Positions 31,478 to 40,192 of a DNA stretch of 64,000 nt are shown here, piece by piece; the stretch's first letter is position 1; every line of letters begins with the position of its first letter. Location: assembly GCF_029637705.1 (NCBI RefSeq), contig NZ_CP121252.1, positions 2,170,001 to 2,234,000 of the forward strand, read 5' to 3'. The position numbers and the translations under genes are program-made. A model generated the notes under the pieces. It searched no databases, was not told where the DNA came from, and worked only from the letters and a program-made list of their open reading frames with translations. The stretch comes from Citricoccus muralis. GTDB taxonomy: Bacteria > Actinomycetota > Actinomycetes > Actinomycetales > Micrococcaceae.

Positions 31478-31675
31478 GCTGGTCAAGTCTTCTCAGTCGA
31501 AGCCGGTGGTGGTGCCGGTCTCCCCGTCGCGGCGCAAAATGGCGAATCATCGCAGAAAGGGGTCTACGGTCATCTTCATGATGTTCGCGTTGGACCGCAC
31601 TCTGGTGCGACGCCGCCGAGTCCGCTGACTGGAGTCAAGCGCCGCCGCACCACAGTAAGGTTTCGGGCAATCCAG

Positions 31676-33189
31676 TCAGTCTCGGTTCGCCGAGACAGGA
31701 ACTAGAGTGTTTCGGCGTCTTCTCATGCCCAGCAATACATCAATGATGATGAAAACCAACAGGCTCACGCCGAGTACCGGAAGGAACCAGCCAATCACGG
31801 CCAGCCCCACGACGACGAGTGCCTTACCCCAACAAGGGGAACGACGGAACGCTCCTCGACTGGGGAGGTGCCCCAGTTTTCGGCCTGGTTCATGACGTGG
31901 TCGGCGCTGCCACCACATCACGTATCCCAAGATGACCAGCAGACCGATACTAACTGCCAAGGCAAACAGCAGGATCTGGTTGGCTAGTCCGAAAAGTGTC
32001 CCCCTGTGCATCCAGACGCCCCACTGAGCCAACTTCGCCATGAAGGGGTAATCGTCCCATGCCAGCACATCAGTGACTTCCTGAGTCTCGGGATCAACAG
32101 CGATTGACTGGATCACGGGTGCCGGAAACCGCATGCTGATGTCACGCATACTCCATGCTTCACCTTCTGATGATGGAGCAATCATTTCCACGTACGCAGA
32201 AGTGAACCCAGCTTCCCGTCCAGATTGAAGCAGATCGTCGAGATTGGAGGCATCTACAGGAGGCCCCTCGTCAGAATGCTGTCCACCGCCCCCGTGATGG
32301 GCGTGTTCATCATGGATAGCCGCTCCAGCGGCGTCGCTATCGAGCTGAGTGTCGACCGAAGGCGTCTGCCAGCTGAGGCTGGTCCGCAACTCCGCGACAT
32401 TGGCTCCTCCGTAAGTGGACCAGGTGATGCCGGTCGCGGCCAGAAACAGGCCGCCTACTGTGATCCAGATCCCGGTGGCTGCATGCCAGGAACGGGTTCG
32501 CCTCATTCCAGAGACAGTGTTGTCCGGAAGCAACAGACCTTTGCGTTTCTTCCGAGCGTTGCGCCACCGTGAAGCCCAGAGACCGGCTCCCGCAAGGATC
32601 ACGACGGCCACCAGGAAGCGGCCAGTTCGCTGTAGATTCGTCCCCAGTCGCCCAGGAACAGGTGTCGGTGCATCTGGGCGATCTCGGTCCGCAACGGTAG
32701 CGATCCACTCGTGCCGTAGACTCCCTCATCCCCACGGACTTCGCCGGTGACCGGGTCGATGAAGATTCCTCGTTGTGGATCGTGAGAACCGGATGGGGAC
32801 TCGTCGTACTCGTAGATCACTCGCGTTGTGTCCCCCGGTGTGGCCGCTGGACGTACGGCGCTCAGCTGGACGTCTTCCCCAACTTACTCCTGGGCCGCGG
32901 CAACTTGCTGTGACAACGGAAGGTAGTCGGTGGATTCGCTGGATGCTGTGAGCTCTTCGGAATAGACGATGCGTTCGAGTTGTGGTGAGAATGCGTAGAG
33001 CGCCCCGGTGAGTGCCGCGACTAGGATGAAAGGTCCGACGAATACCCCGGCATAGAAATGGATTCTGCGCAGCATGGGTACAAACCACGCTGGGTCTCTT
33101 TCCGAGTGATTACCTGGGGGTGAGGATGAGGGTGACGGTGAGGCTGTCTGTTTTTGGGCAGGTTCGACTGCCCTGATGTCGTTGGTCAT
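31676..33189 (-). pseudogene. PepSY-associated TM protein, broken by an in-frame stop and a frameshift
   Basis: Three consecutive pieces join into one PepSY-TM (PF03929-type) protein, a membrane reductase-like family found with copper and iron genes. Piece 1 (33189-32884) has a Ser/Pro-rich N-terminus and TM1 (MLRRIHFYAGVFVGPFILVA). It ends at TAA 32884-32886, yet the same frame continues as VGEDVQLSAVRPAATPG down to LGDWGRIYSELAASWWPS (stop at 32599). The remainder continues in another frame from VVILAGAGLWASRWR, with a His-rich loop (HDEHAHH) and the final TM helices. One nonsense change plus one frameshift near 32600-32615 explain it. A real pseudogene or assembly error are both possible. 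Confidence 0.8.
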
Positions 33190-33222
33190 CAGAGTTTCTT
33201 TCTGATTGATAAGTAGTCGTGT

Positions 33223-34518
33223 TTAGAGAGAATCGCCGATGTACCCGCCAGGGGCACACCCTGGCGGGATGGCAAAGACTGCGCTTCCAATAGGGGTGGT
33301 CCACTCATTGAGTCGGTCCCCTTCAGCAAGGCGCTGCTGTATGGGTAGGAATTGTCGAGTCACGTCAGCCTGATAGCTCAGAAAAACCAGTCCGGTGTCG
33401 CTGATACGACCGTCACCTTGTGGGGGACGGTCATAGTTGTATCCACGACGCAGGATCTGTTCTTCAGGAGCCTGAGAGTGAGCGCGGCGGATATGCGCAA
33501 AGTCCTCGATCACAGGGAACCCTAACGGCGTCTTTGCGTCGAAGTCGGGCTCGTCATGTTCCGCGGTACCGGTCAACGGCGCTCCAACACGCAGATCTCG
33601 TCCGATGGAAGCCTCCTTGCCGCTGCGGGCCAGTTCGTCCCATCCGTCGAGGTCCATGCTGATCAGCCGTACTACCAGCGAGGTGCCGCCTTCGATCCAA
33701 GGGCGCAAAGAAGGTGAAGAACCTGCGGGGGGATGACCCCACACAGCGAACTCTTTGCCGTCTTCGTCCTTGCTAGGTTGCACCGTCTCGTCCACTTGGC
33801 CGAATAGGTTCCGCATGGTCGATCCTTCAGACTGAGTGCCGCGTGCGTTCCGGAACCCGTCTTGCATCCATCGAGGCGAGGCATAAGCTCGGGCGTCTTT
33901 GAGCAGCATCCTCCGCGCATGGGCCAATGCAATCGGATCGTCCCCGCAAAGCTGAAGCATCAAATCTCCGCCGCAGAGCTGAGGATCCAGGTCATCAATC
34001 TCGAACTCGGGTAGATCCTTGAGCCAGTCGGGGACTTTGTCCGGGTTGAGCAGTTTCACGAGGTGTCTGCCAAAGCCGAAGGTCACCGTCAATCTGGCGG
34101 GCCTCGCGGCTAGCTCCGGCTCGGTGTCCGCCAACGCGGGCAGGCCCTGAGTCAGACGCGCGGCGTCATCAGTCAGCAGACGCAGTAGTCGCCGTGCATC
34201 TTCACCCTCGATGCCCTTGTTCAAGTCCATCGCTATCAGGACAGCGTGGGCCTGTGCCGGGGTTTCGATGCCCGCCTGTCGATGCCCATAGAAGTCGATT
34301 TTTTGACTCCCGTGCAGCAGATCCTCCGGGTCAGGTTGCGGGGCGGTGCCTCGGCCCAACCCGAAGGCGGCACCCGCGGTGACAGCAAGCCCCGTCCCTC
34401 CTGCCCCCAATAAGAGCCCTCGACGGGATACCCCGCGCCGAAGATCAGTCTTATCTCGTCCCTTACCTTTCTGACTTGTTGGCCCGATACCAGGATTGGG
34501 TTCCGGATCAGTGACCAA
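33223..34518 (-). CDS. Tat-exported DyP-type haem peroxidase
   Basis: 431-residue dye-decolourising peroxidase. I start at TTG 34518 because GAGGAG lies 7 nt upstream; it overlaps the end of the PCu(A)C gene. A twin-arginine signal (GVSRRGLLLGAGG, Arg32-Arg33) precedes the DyP fold. The proximal haem His is in EDFAHIRRAHSQ and the C-terminal block GLVFLSYQADVTRQFLPIQQRL is typical. The usual GxxDG motif reads GQVDE here: the catalytic Asp is kept, but the last Gly is Glu. Part of the copper locus; such peroxidases are co-located with CopC/PCu(A)C genes in other actinobacteria. Confidence 0.9.
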   Translation of the reverse strand: MVTDPEPNPGIGPTSQKGKGRDKTDLRRGVSRRGLLLGAGGTGLAVTAGAAFGLGRGTAPQPDPEDLLHGSQKIDFYGHRQAGIETPAQAHAVLIAMDLNKGIEGEDARRLLRLLTDDAARLTQGLPALADTEPELAARPARLTVTFGFGRHLVKLLNPDKVPDWLKDLPEFEIDDLDPQLCGGDLMLQLCGDDPIALAHARRMLLKDARAYASPRWMQDGFRNARGTQSEGSTMRNLFGQVDETVQPSKDEDGKEFAVWGHPPAGSSPSLRPWIEGGTSLVVRLISMDLDGWDELARSGKEASIGRDLRVGAPLTGTAEHDEPDFDAKTPLGFPVIEDFAHIRRAHSQAPEEQILRRGYNYDRPPQGDGRISDTGLVFLSYQADVTRQFLPIQQRLAEGDRLNEWTTPIGSAVFAIPPGCAPGGYIGDSL

Positions 34519-35161
34519 CGGTGCTCTCCTCAGCGGTCTCAGCGTGGTCGTGTTCGCTATGCCCGTGATGGCCCTCGTCGTCACCGTCGCCTTCGGTGCT
34601 CTCGTCGTTGTCATGTTCGGCGTGCTCCCCATGGCCTTCGTGGTCGTAGGGCTCGTCCTGCCCGCCGTCGTCCTTCACGATGGCTTCGATGCTCTCGGTC
34701 GTGCCGTCGGTGAACTCTAATGTCACTTCCACCACATCACCGGGAACTAACGCTTCGTGGAGACCGATGAACATCAGATGATCCTCGCCAGGCTCCATGT
34801 CCAGGGCGCCTTCTGCAGGAATGGGAAACCCACCTTCAATCTCCTGCATTACCTCACGCCCGTCCTCGTCCACAACGATCTCGTGCAGTTCCACACTCTC
34901 TGAGGCCGGGGATTCGGCAGCAACGATCTCCAATTCTTCCCCAGTAAGATTCTCGATCGTGCCGAACAGGCTGGTCATTCCAGAGTCAGCAGCTCGCACC
35001 CACAGGTCGTCATCTTCACTGTGGATACGCGCGTCCACAGGAGCAGTGTTCTCTGCATCGATCACAGGATCGTTGGGTTCCTCGGCATCCGAGCAAGCGC
35101 TCAGGGCGAGCAGGGTGGCCGCAGTCAGGGCAGTGATGGTCCATACATTATTGTTTTTCAT
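34508..35161 (-). CDS. PCu(A)C-type periplasmic copper chaperone lipoprotein with His-rich tail
   Basis: 217-residue lipoprotein. From ATG 35161 the signal MKNNNVWTITALTAATLLALSAC has a lipobox Cys. The PCu(A)C (DUF461) cupredoxin-like domain shows the Cu(I) ligands His (VELHEIV), Met (GREVMQE) and the HLM pair (EDHLMFIGLHEAL). The C-terminal tail of about 45 residues is rich in His, Asp and Glu (DHEGHGEHAEHDND, GHHGHSEHDHAE), suited to metal capture. Its last codons overlap the DyP start. Likely delivers or buffers copper outside the membrane. Confidence 0.92.
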   Translation of the reverse strand: MKNNNVWTITALTAATLLALSACSDAEEPNDPVIDAENTAPVDARIHSEDDDLWVRAADSGMTSLFGTIENLTGEELEIVAAESPASESVELHEIVVDEDGREVMQEIEGGFPIPAEGALDMEPGEDHLMFIGLHEALVPGDVVEVTLEFTDGTTESIEAIVKDDGGQDEPYDHEGHGEHAEHDNDESTEGDGDDEGHHGHSEHDHAETAEESTVGH

Positions 35162-35271
35162 CAGAATCAGATAATCCTTCCGGGCGCTATGGCCCTCCGG
35201 TCGCGCCACAGCGAATCAAGGCGCACCGGTATTTACGAAAGCAGTAAAGGTAGTTGAGCGGGGGAGGATGG

Positions 35272-35871
35272 TCAGTCGCCGGAGGGCGAGACCTGACGAC
35301 GCATCACCAGCAGGATCAGCCCAACGCAAACCGCAGTTGCTACGCCGATGCCCAGCACCCAGCCAAACGTCGACGAGGAAGCGTCCTCTGTGGTGTCGGT
35401 GGACCTGTCCTCCATGTGCTCTGAGGTGTCTGAGACGATCTCATCCGTCACGTCCGGGTCGGCGACCTCGAACCTGTAGGAATCCTCCTCGGTGTGGCCG
35501 TCTGAGTAGACGACTCGGTAGGCCACGTCGAATTCCCCGTTGGGCAAAGGTTCCGGCAGCTCCGTGGACATGGTGCTGCCCTCGACCACGGTCTCGCCTT
35601 CCCAGTTCTCTCCGTTGGCATCATGAAGAACGATGGTGTTGGGGATCGTCTCCCCCGCGATCAGACCCGTACCTGAAAACTCAAGAGTTATGGTATCCGG
35701 GGACTGTTCGAGGACCTCGTCGGCTTCCGGGGAGGCAGACAGCAACGTGTCGTGTGCGGCCACGGGAGCTGCCCACAACGTCGCGCATGCGGCAACTGCG
35801 GTGACGCTGGGGACAACGGAACGAAGTCGGTGCCTTCTACGTCTTGGGGGTTTCGAGTGAGTTGGCGCCAT
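35272..35871 (-). CDS. CopC-domain copper resistance protein, membrane anchored
   Basis: 199 residues from ATG 35871 (MAPTHSKPPRRRRHRLRS). A basic N-terminus and signal segment end at AAPVAAHD, exposing the mature N-terminal His that CopC proteins use to bind Cu(II). The CopC beta-barrel (LLSASPEADEVLEQSPDTITLEFS through YRVVYSDGHTEEDSYRFEV) carries the conserved SDGH motif. A C-terminal TM anchor (about 165-190) and basic tail follow. A longer open frame upstream is not used, since it lacks a signal. Between the four-TM protein and the PCu(A)C gene in the copper operon. Confidence 0.92.
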   Translation of the reverse strand: MAPTHSKPPRRRRHRLRSVVPSVTAVAACATLWAAPVAAHDTLLSASPEADEVLEQSPDTITLEFSGTGLIAGETIPNTIVLHDANGENWEGETVVEGSTMSTELPEPLPNGEFDVAYRVVYSDGHTEEDSYRFEVADPDVTDEIVSDTSEHMEDRSTDTTEDASSSTFGWVLGIGVATAVCVGLILLVMRRQVSPSGD

Positions 35872-35945
35872 AGCGACGTCAGCCTTTCGAGTGCGAGCAA
35901 ACCTCACCACTAGCAAGAGTGCCGTGGTGTTGGACAAGTCTGGTC

Positions 35946-36605
35946 TCAGCTCACAACAGGGGGACCGCGAAGAGTCCAGGGGGCCGGGCCTGGCCACAGA
36001 TCAGAAAACTCATGTGCAGCCCAGGTGTCGGCCCAGGTCATCGACTTTGGCCCGATCGGGACCAACGGACGGAGTACAAGTATCAGCGCTGGTCGCAGAG
36101 CCAGCAGGCTCACTAAGGCCTCCAGCAAGACCTCACCACGACGCAGTAAGACATAGGTCAGCACAGCTGCGCTGAGGTGAGCCACACTCATGGCCGCATC
36201 CGGAACCACCATGTGGGAAGAAACGGAGCCAGCCGCTGGGTCGGCCACCACCAGGTGATCAACATGATGATGGTGGCCAGCTTGCGAGGGTTGTCCCGCC
36301 GACAGCCCCGAAGACGAATAATCGTACGGGAACAACGCGAAGAGGACGTGCAGCACCCCTTGGCTGAATAACACTGCAGCAGCAAGACGCCAGCGGCTCA
36401 ATCTCACCCGGACCAAGGCGATGCATGCCGGCACACTGAGACACATAGCTAGCACCAGAATTACCCAGTGTGGACCATGATGGCCAGCTGCGAAGTGGGC
36501 CACCACGGCGGAGCCCACCGCGATTCCCGCGACCGACAGCCCACGAAGAAGTCGTGCGCCACCACTCTTAATGGATGAAGGTGCAACACGACGTGAATAC
36601 TTCAC
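35946..36605 (-). CDS. His-rich multi-TM membrane protein of the copper locus
   Basis: 219-residue membrane protein with about five hydrophobic segments (about 22-42, 47-68, 72-95, 140-160 and 163-185). Between TM3 and TM4 lies a loop with HHHHVDH, a likely metal-binding site. Start is GTG at 36605, 10 nt after GAGGAGG. First gene of the minus-strand operon leading into CopC, PCu(A)C and DyP, right behind the palindromic operator. I do not recognise a named family with confidence; role in copper handling is inferred from position and the His cluster. Confidence 0.8.
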   Translation of the reverse strand: MKYSRRVAPSSIKSGGARLLRGLSVAGIAVGSAVVAHFAAGHHGPHWVILVLAMCLSVPACIALVRVRLSRWRLAAAVLFSQGVLHVLFALFPYDYSSSGLSAGQPSQAGHHHHVDHLVVADPAAGSVSSHMVVPDAAMSVAHLSAAVLTYVLLRRGEVLLEALVSLLALRPALILVLRPLVPIGPKSMTWADTWAAHEFSDLWPGPAPWTLRGPPVVS

Positions 36606-36623
36606 CGTAGTGGCACCTCCTCA

Positions 36624-36646
36624 AATATCCATCACTGATGGATATT
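36624..36646. promoter_or_regulatory. 23-bp perfect palindrome, probable operator of the copper locus
   Basis: Arms AATATCCATCA and TGATGGATATT are exact reverse complements around one central base. It lies 19 bp upstream of the GTG start of the first operon gene and overlaps a -10-like TAGAAT (36643-36648, minus strand), so a bound repressor would block transcription. Its AT-rich ATATCC...GGATAT form resembles ArsR/SmtB-type sites more than the GC-rich CsoR box. No regulator gene is adjacent. Confidence 0.75.
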
Positions 36647-36722
36647 CTACACAGCATCGAACTCGACTAATCCACGCATAAGCACTGGACCAACTTGATC
36701 GGTCAGTTCAAGCGCACCGGGT

Positions 36723-37181
36723 TCAAGACACCCTACGTACCGGCCAGGATTCCCGATAGTGGGCTTCCTTGAGCCAGCCGCAGCGCAGAAACAGGGTGCG
36801 CATGCCAATATTGTCTTCCCTGGTCTGCCCTTCAAAGCGGGTGACGTTCGGCAGAGTCTCGAAGAGGTGCCGGGTGATGGCACGCAGGCTGGCCTCGCCC
36901 AAACCGTGTCCGCGATGCTCGGTGGCCAGGCGCAGGTCGAACACGGGCGAGGGATCTTCGAGGTCCTCCAGCCGGACGATGCCGATGCGACCGTGATCCT
37001 GGTGATGCAGCCAGTACGAGTCCTTCTCATCGTCCGGATAGTCGCCGTCGTCAATGTCCTGCTCGACCTGGGCACGAGTCAGGCGTGGACGCATGTGGAA
37101 GGGAAACTCGTGGCCGGTGAGGAACTCGATGAGCGCCTCCCGGTCGGCTCCGGTGGGATCGAGTCGGCGCAGAGTCAACAT
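36723..37181 (-). CDS. GNAT-family N-acetyltransferase
   Basis: 152-residue acetyl-CoA-dependent acetyltransferase of the RimI-like group. Motif A with the pyrophosphate loop is LATEHRGHGLGEASLRAITRHLF (about 95-117) and motif B is TREDNIGMRTLFLRCGWLKEAHYRE (about 121-145). Acceptor unknown. It is separated from the copper locus by a gap of about 75 bp and is divergent from the PlsC-like gene. Confidence 0.87.
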   Translation of the reverse strand: MLTLRRLDPTGADREALIEFLTGHEFPFHMRPRLTRAQVEQDIDDGDYPDDEKDSYWLHHQDHGRIGIVRLEDLEDPSPVFDLRLATEHRGHGLGEASLRAITRHLFETLPNVTRFEGQTREDNIGMRTLFLRCGWLKEAHYRESWPVRRVS

Positions 37182-37221
37182 GCGTCCATAGTGTCACGGC
37201 GGATGCGCTAGCGTTGGCCTC

Positions 37222-37797
37222 ATGATTCGACGCGCCCTTGCCCGCACCTTCTGGGCCTGCAGCCGCTGGACGCTGCGCACCGAACCCGCCCCCGAGAAGC
37301 CCACCGTGTTATTGGGCGCCCCGCACACCTCCAACTGGGACTTCGTGCTGATGCTCGCGATCGCCTGGCGGCTAGATATTGACGTGCGCTGGCTGGGCAA
37401 GAAAAGCCTGTTCCAGGGCTGGCGCAGACCGATCATGCGCGGGTTGGGCGGGATTCCCGTGGATCGCAACGACGCCTCGCGGGTGGTCGAGGAAGTGGTC
37501 GCCCAGATTCGCGCCGGTGAGGTGTTCGGACTGGTGGTCACCCCCGATGGCACCCGCAAGGGGCACACCCACTGGAAGTCCGGCTTCTACCGGGTGGCCC
37601 GCGAGACCGGCATGCCGGTGACCCTGGGCTACGTGGATCGCACCACCATGACCACCGGGCTCGGCCCGAGCTTCGAACTCACCGGAGACGTCTCCGCCGA
37701 TATGGACCGGATTCGGGATTTCTACCAGGACAAAGCCGGACACACACCCGAGCACCGGGTGGAGCCGCGGCTGCGAGACGAATCCGGGACGCGCTGA
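37222..37797 (+). CDS. 1-acyl-sn-glycerol-3-phosphate acyltransferase-like protein (PlsC family)
   Basis: 191-residue glycerolipid acyltransferase. The catalytic HX4D motif is HTSNWD (about residues 34-39); the phosphate-binding block is GGIPVDRNDASRVV (about 74-87) and the third block is TPDGTRKGHTHWKSGFYRVA (about 109-128). Short and without an obvious TM helix; the substrate may be a lysophospholipid or another acyl acceptor. Divergent from the GNAT gene with 40 bp between. Confidence 0.9.
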   Translation: MIRRALARTFWACSRWTLRTEPAPEKPTVLLGAPHTSNWDFVLMLAIAWRLDIDVRWLGKKSLFQGWRRPIMRGLGGIPVDRNDASRVVEEVVAQIRAGEVFGLVVTPDGTRKGHTHWKSGFYRVARETGMPVTLGYVDRTTMTTGLGPSFELTGDVSADMDRIRDFYQDKAGHTPEHRVEPRLRDESGTR

Positions 37798-37805
37798 GCG
37801 CCACC

Positions 37806-38186
37806 TCAGCTGGTCGGGCCGGTGAGTTCGATCAGATAGCTACGGATTTCGGCGACCTTCGCGGTTTTCGTGGTCCCTGCGAAGCGCAGCACGTGGCTGA
37901 ACGCGATGCGGCGCTCACCGTCGTCGAGCACCCCATCACAGGAGGCCAACCGTCCGTGGGTGATCACCGAGATGATGTCGAGGCGTTGCGGGTCCGCTGG
38001 TGGGCGTTGCCGGGCGGCCTCGGTGCGCCCGGTGACGGTCTCGCCGCCGATCACGGTCCACTGCGCGTCCTCGGTGAGCCAGGCTTCCAGCACTTCGGCG
38101 TCGCCGGCGGCCCAGTGCTGTGCGATGTCGGCGACAATCAGCAGACGCGGGGCATTGCCGCAGTCGCTCGGTGTGGTGACCTTCAT
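37806..38186 (-). CDS. NTF2-like (SnoaL fold) small protein
   Basis: 126 residues with the cone-shaped NTF2-like pattern: N-terminal helix VADIAQHWAAGDAEVLEAWLTEDAQWTVIGGETVTGR, then strands SVITHGRLASCDGVLDDGERRIAFSHVLRF. Such proteins are isomerases, hydrolases or binding proteins, and nothing here fixes the role. Convergent with the PlsC-like gene 9 bp away. Start ATG 38186. Confidence 0.75.
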   Translation of the reverse strand: MKVTTPSDCGNAPRLLIVADIAQHWAAGDAEVLEAWLTEDAQWTVIGGETVTGRTEAARQRPPADPQRLDIISVITHGRLASCDGVLDDGERRIAFSHVLRFAGTTKTAKVAEIRSYLIELTGPTS

Positions 38187-38206
38187 GGGGCCAGTATGCG
38201 CACGGG

Positions 38207-39259
38207 TCAGACGCGGGCGCCAGCGCTGGTACCCCCCAGCAGGGCCAGCCGGCTCTGGGCCCGGAAGAGATCAGTGGGCGGGTCGTCGATATCGATCAAA
38301 GCGTCCCGCGACACGGACGAGCACACGATCAGGGCGCGGTCGCGGTCCACCAGTACATCGATGAGCGTCACCCAGCGCTGCCGGGCCGCGCGGCTGAATC
38401 CGGAGAGTGCCGGCACCCCGGTGATCACCCAGGTGTCGTAGCGATCGGCCAGATCCAGAAAGTCGCGGGTGGTGGTGGGTGCTTCCAGCAGCTCGGCGAA
38501 ATCGAAGCAGATCTCGGTCACCCGGGCGCCGCGGGCCCGCAGCGCCAGGTGGCCTTCCAACACGACGGCGGCTTCGTCCGGGGCCGGCGCTTCGAAGCCG
38601 AGTTCGGCCAGCACGGCGTCGTGGTCAGCACCCGGTGCGGCGGCCACCCAGGTGCCCGAGGCGAAGCCGTGATCGGCCCCGGAATTCTGTTGGCGGTAGT
38701 CCACTCCGCCGTCGAGCGTGCGCACCAGCAGATGCTCGCGGAGCGTTTGGATGCCCGGCACGATGACGTGGTGGTAGATCGGATTCGGCAGCAGCGCCTC
38801 CGGCTCGTAATTTGAGGTGATCAGCATCGGGATGCGACGCCGAACGCCTTCGGCGAGCAGGGTGTTGAGCAGGGCCGCGCTGCCGGGGTCATGCACATGG
38901 AGCTCGTCAAATAACAACAGCCCGGCACCGTCCAGCAGCGTCTTCACCGTCTCGTTGATGGCGATACGTGTACTGACCTCAGCACCCATTTGGCGTTGCA
39001 GCTGCCGGAAGAACTCGTGAAAATGCACCCGGCGCTTGGCGTGGTCTGGCATCGGCGCTTCGTCCACCAGCGTCGTCATCAGCCAGGTCTTGCCGCGTCC
39101 GGCCGGGCCGTGCACGTAGAAACCGACCGGCCCAGACTTTTTCGGCTTCGACCCCAAAAACGCGCGCACCGACTCGGCCAGGTCACGCTGCTGCGGATCC
39201 AGGACCCGGGTGCCAAGTTCGGGGTGTGAACGATCGACGAGGGAGGGAGTAGGGTGCAC
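38207..39259 (-). CDS. zapE: Cell-division ATPase ZapE (AFG1-like)
   Basis: 350-residue AAA+ ATPase that in other bacteria contacts FtsZ and the Z-ring, and in mitochondria (AFG1/LACE1) helps protein turnover. Walker A is VHGPAGRGKTWLM (about 48-60), then RVHFHEFFRQLQRQM, Walker B LLLFDELHVHDPGSAALLNTLL (about 113-134) and sensor ITSNYEPEALLPNP. The C-terminal LADRYDTWVITGVPALSGF block is ZapE specific. Length normal. Divergent from the AraC-type gene. Confidence 0.93.
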   Translation of the reverse strand: MHPTPSLVDRSHPELGTRVLDPQQRDLAESVRAFLGSKPKKSGPVGFYVHGPAGRGKTWLMTTLVDEAPMPDHAKRRVHFHEFFRQLQRQMGAEVSTRIAINETVKTLLDGAGLLLFDELHVHDPGSAALLNTLLAEGVRRRIPMLITSNYEPEALLPNPIYHHVIVPGIQTLREHLLVRTLDGGVDYRQQNSGADHGFASGTWVAAAPGADHDAVLAELGFEAPAPDEAAVVLEGHLALRARGARVTEICFDFAELLEAPTTTRDFLDLADRYDTWVITGVPALSGFSRAARQRWVTLIDVLVDRDRALIVCSSVSRDALIDIDDPPTDLFRAQSRLALLGGTSAGARV

Positions 39260-39331
39260 GATTCCTCATCCTAGCCAGCACCGCGGCCGAAGCACTGTGC
39301 GATCTTGGTCACACCGGATAGTCTCGAAGGC

Positions 39332-40081
39332 GTGACGACGGCGCGCACCGCTCAGCACAGCGTGGATCTCAGCCCGCTGGTCTCCTTGGCCCGGGAGCAG
39401 CACTCCACGCTCACCGTGACGGACTTGGCCGACCACCTCGGTTACAGCCCGTTCCACTTCGCGCGCCTGTTCCGCCAGCGCACCGGCATCACCCCGGGAC
39501 AGTTCCTCACCGCGCTGCGCCTCGATGCGGCCAAGCGCCTACTCCTCCACGACGACGACGCCGTGATTGACGTGGCCGCAGCGGTCGGCTTCGATTCACT
39601 ATCCAGCTTCAGCCGCCGCTTCCGCAGCGTGGTCGGTGTGGCTCCCGGACAGTTGCGCCGCCTGGCCCACACCATTGCCGACCGGCCGCCGCGCCCCTTC
39701 GCCCTGTGCCGACCGACCGCACAGTCTGTGCACCTCGATCTGGAGCTCCCGGAGGATTTCAGCCCGCGCGGAGACGCCTACCTGTGGATCGGGTGGTATC
39801 CGCAGCCGGCACCGCTCGGATTGCCCGCCGCCGGAGTCTTGGTCCAGAGCGTGCGCCACCTGAGGCTGCCGTTGTGCCCGGGCGCCCCGTTCCTGCTCGG
39901 CTTCGCCGTCGCCGCCGGCGCAGATCCTCTCGACCAGCTGACGCCCGAAGCCCCGATGGTGGCCGCGCATCCGGCGCCACTCACCACGAGCACCGTGGTG
40001 CGACTGGTCTTCAGCCGCGAGCCGGCGGACCCGCTGGGTCTGCCACTGCTCAGCGCCCTACCCAGCCTGTGTCGACGGTGA
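39332..40081 (+). CDS. AraC-family transcriptional regulator with C-terminal effector-like domain
   Basis: About 249 residues. The HTH comes first: two AraC helix-turn-helix units (LTVTDLADHLGYSPFHFARLFRQRTGITPGQFLTALRLDAAKRLL and VIDVAAAVGFDSLSSFSRRFRSVVGVAPGQLRRL, about residues 25-115). A C-terminal beta-rich domain (about 125-249) could be a GyrI-like ligand domain. GTG at 39332 is my choice; TTG at 39305 is possible. It precedes the VOC protein gene by 111 bp on the same strand and may control it. Confidence 0.85.
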   Translation: MTTARTAQHSVDLSPLVSLAREQHSTLTVTDLADHLGYSPFHFARLFRQRTGITPGQFLTALRLDAAKRLLLHDDDAVIDVAAAVGFDSLSSFSRRFRSVVGVAPGQLRRLAHTIADRPPRPFALCRPTAQSVHLDLELPEDFSPRGDAYLWIGWYPQPAPLGLPAAGVLVQSVRHLRLPLCPGAPFLLGFAVAAGADPLDQLTPEAPMVAAHPAPLTTSTVVRLVFSREPADPLGLPLLSALPSLCRR

Positions 40082-40192
40082 CACCCCGTGAGAGACAGAT
40101 TCCGCAAGATCGGACAAACATCACCCCCAACACTGCCTCTACGCTGAAAACACACGGGCTCACCCGGCCCCGAACGCTGAAGGAGCATCATC

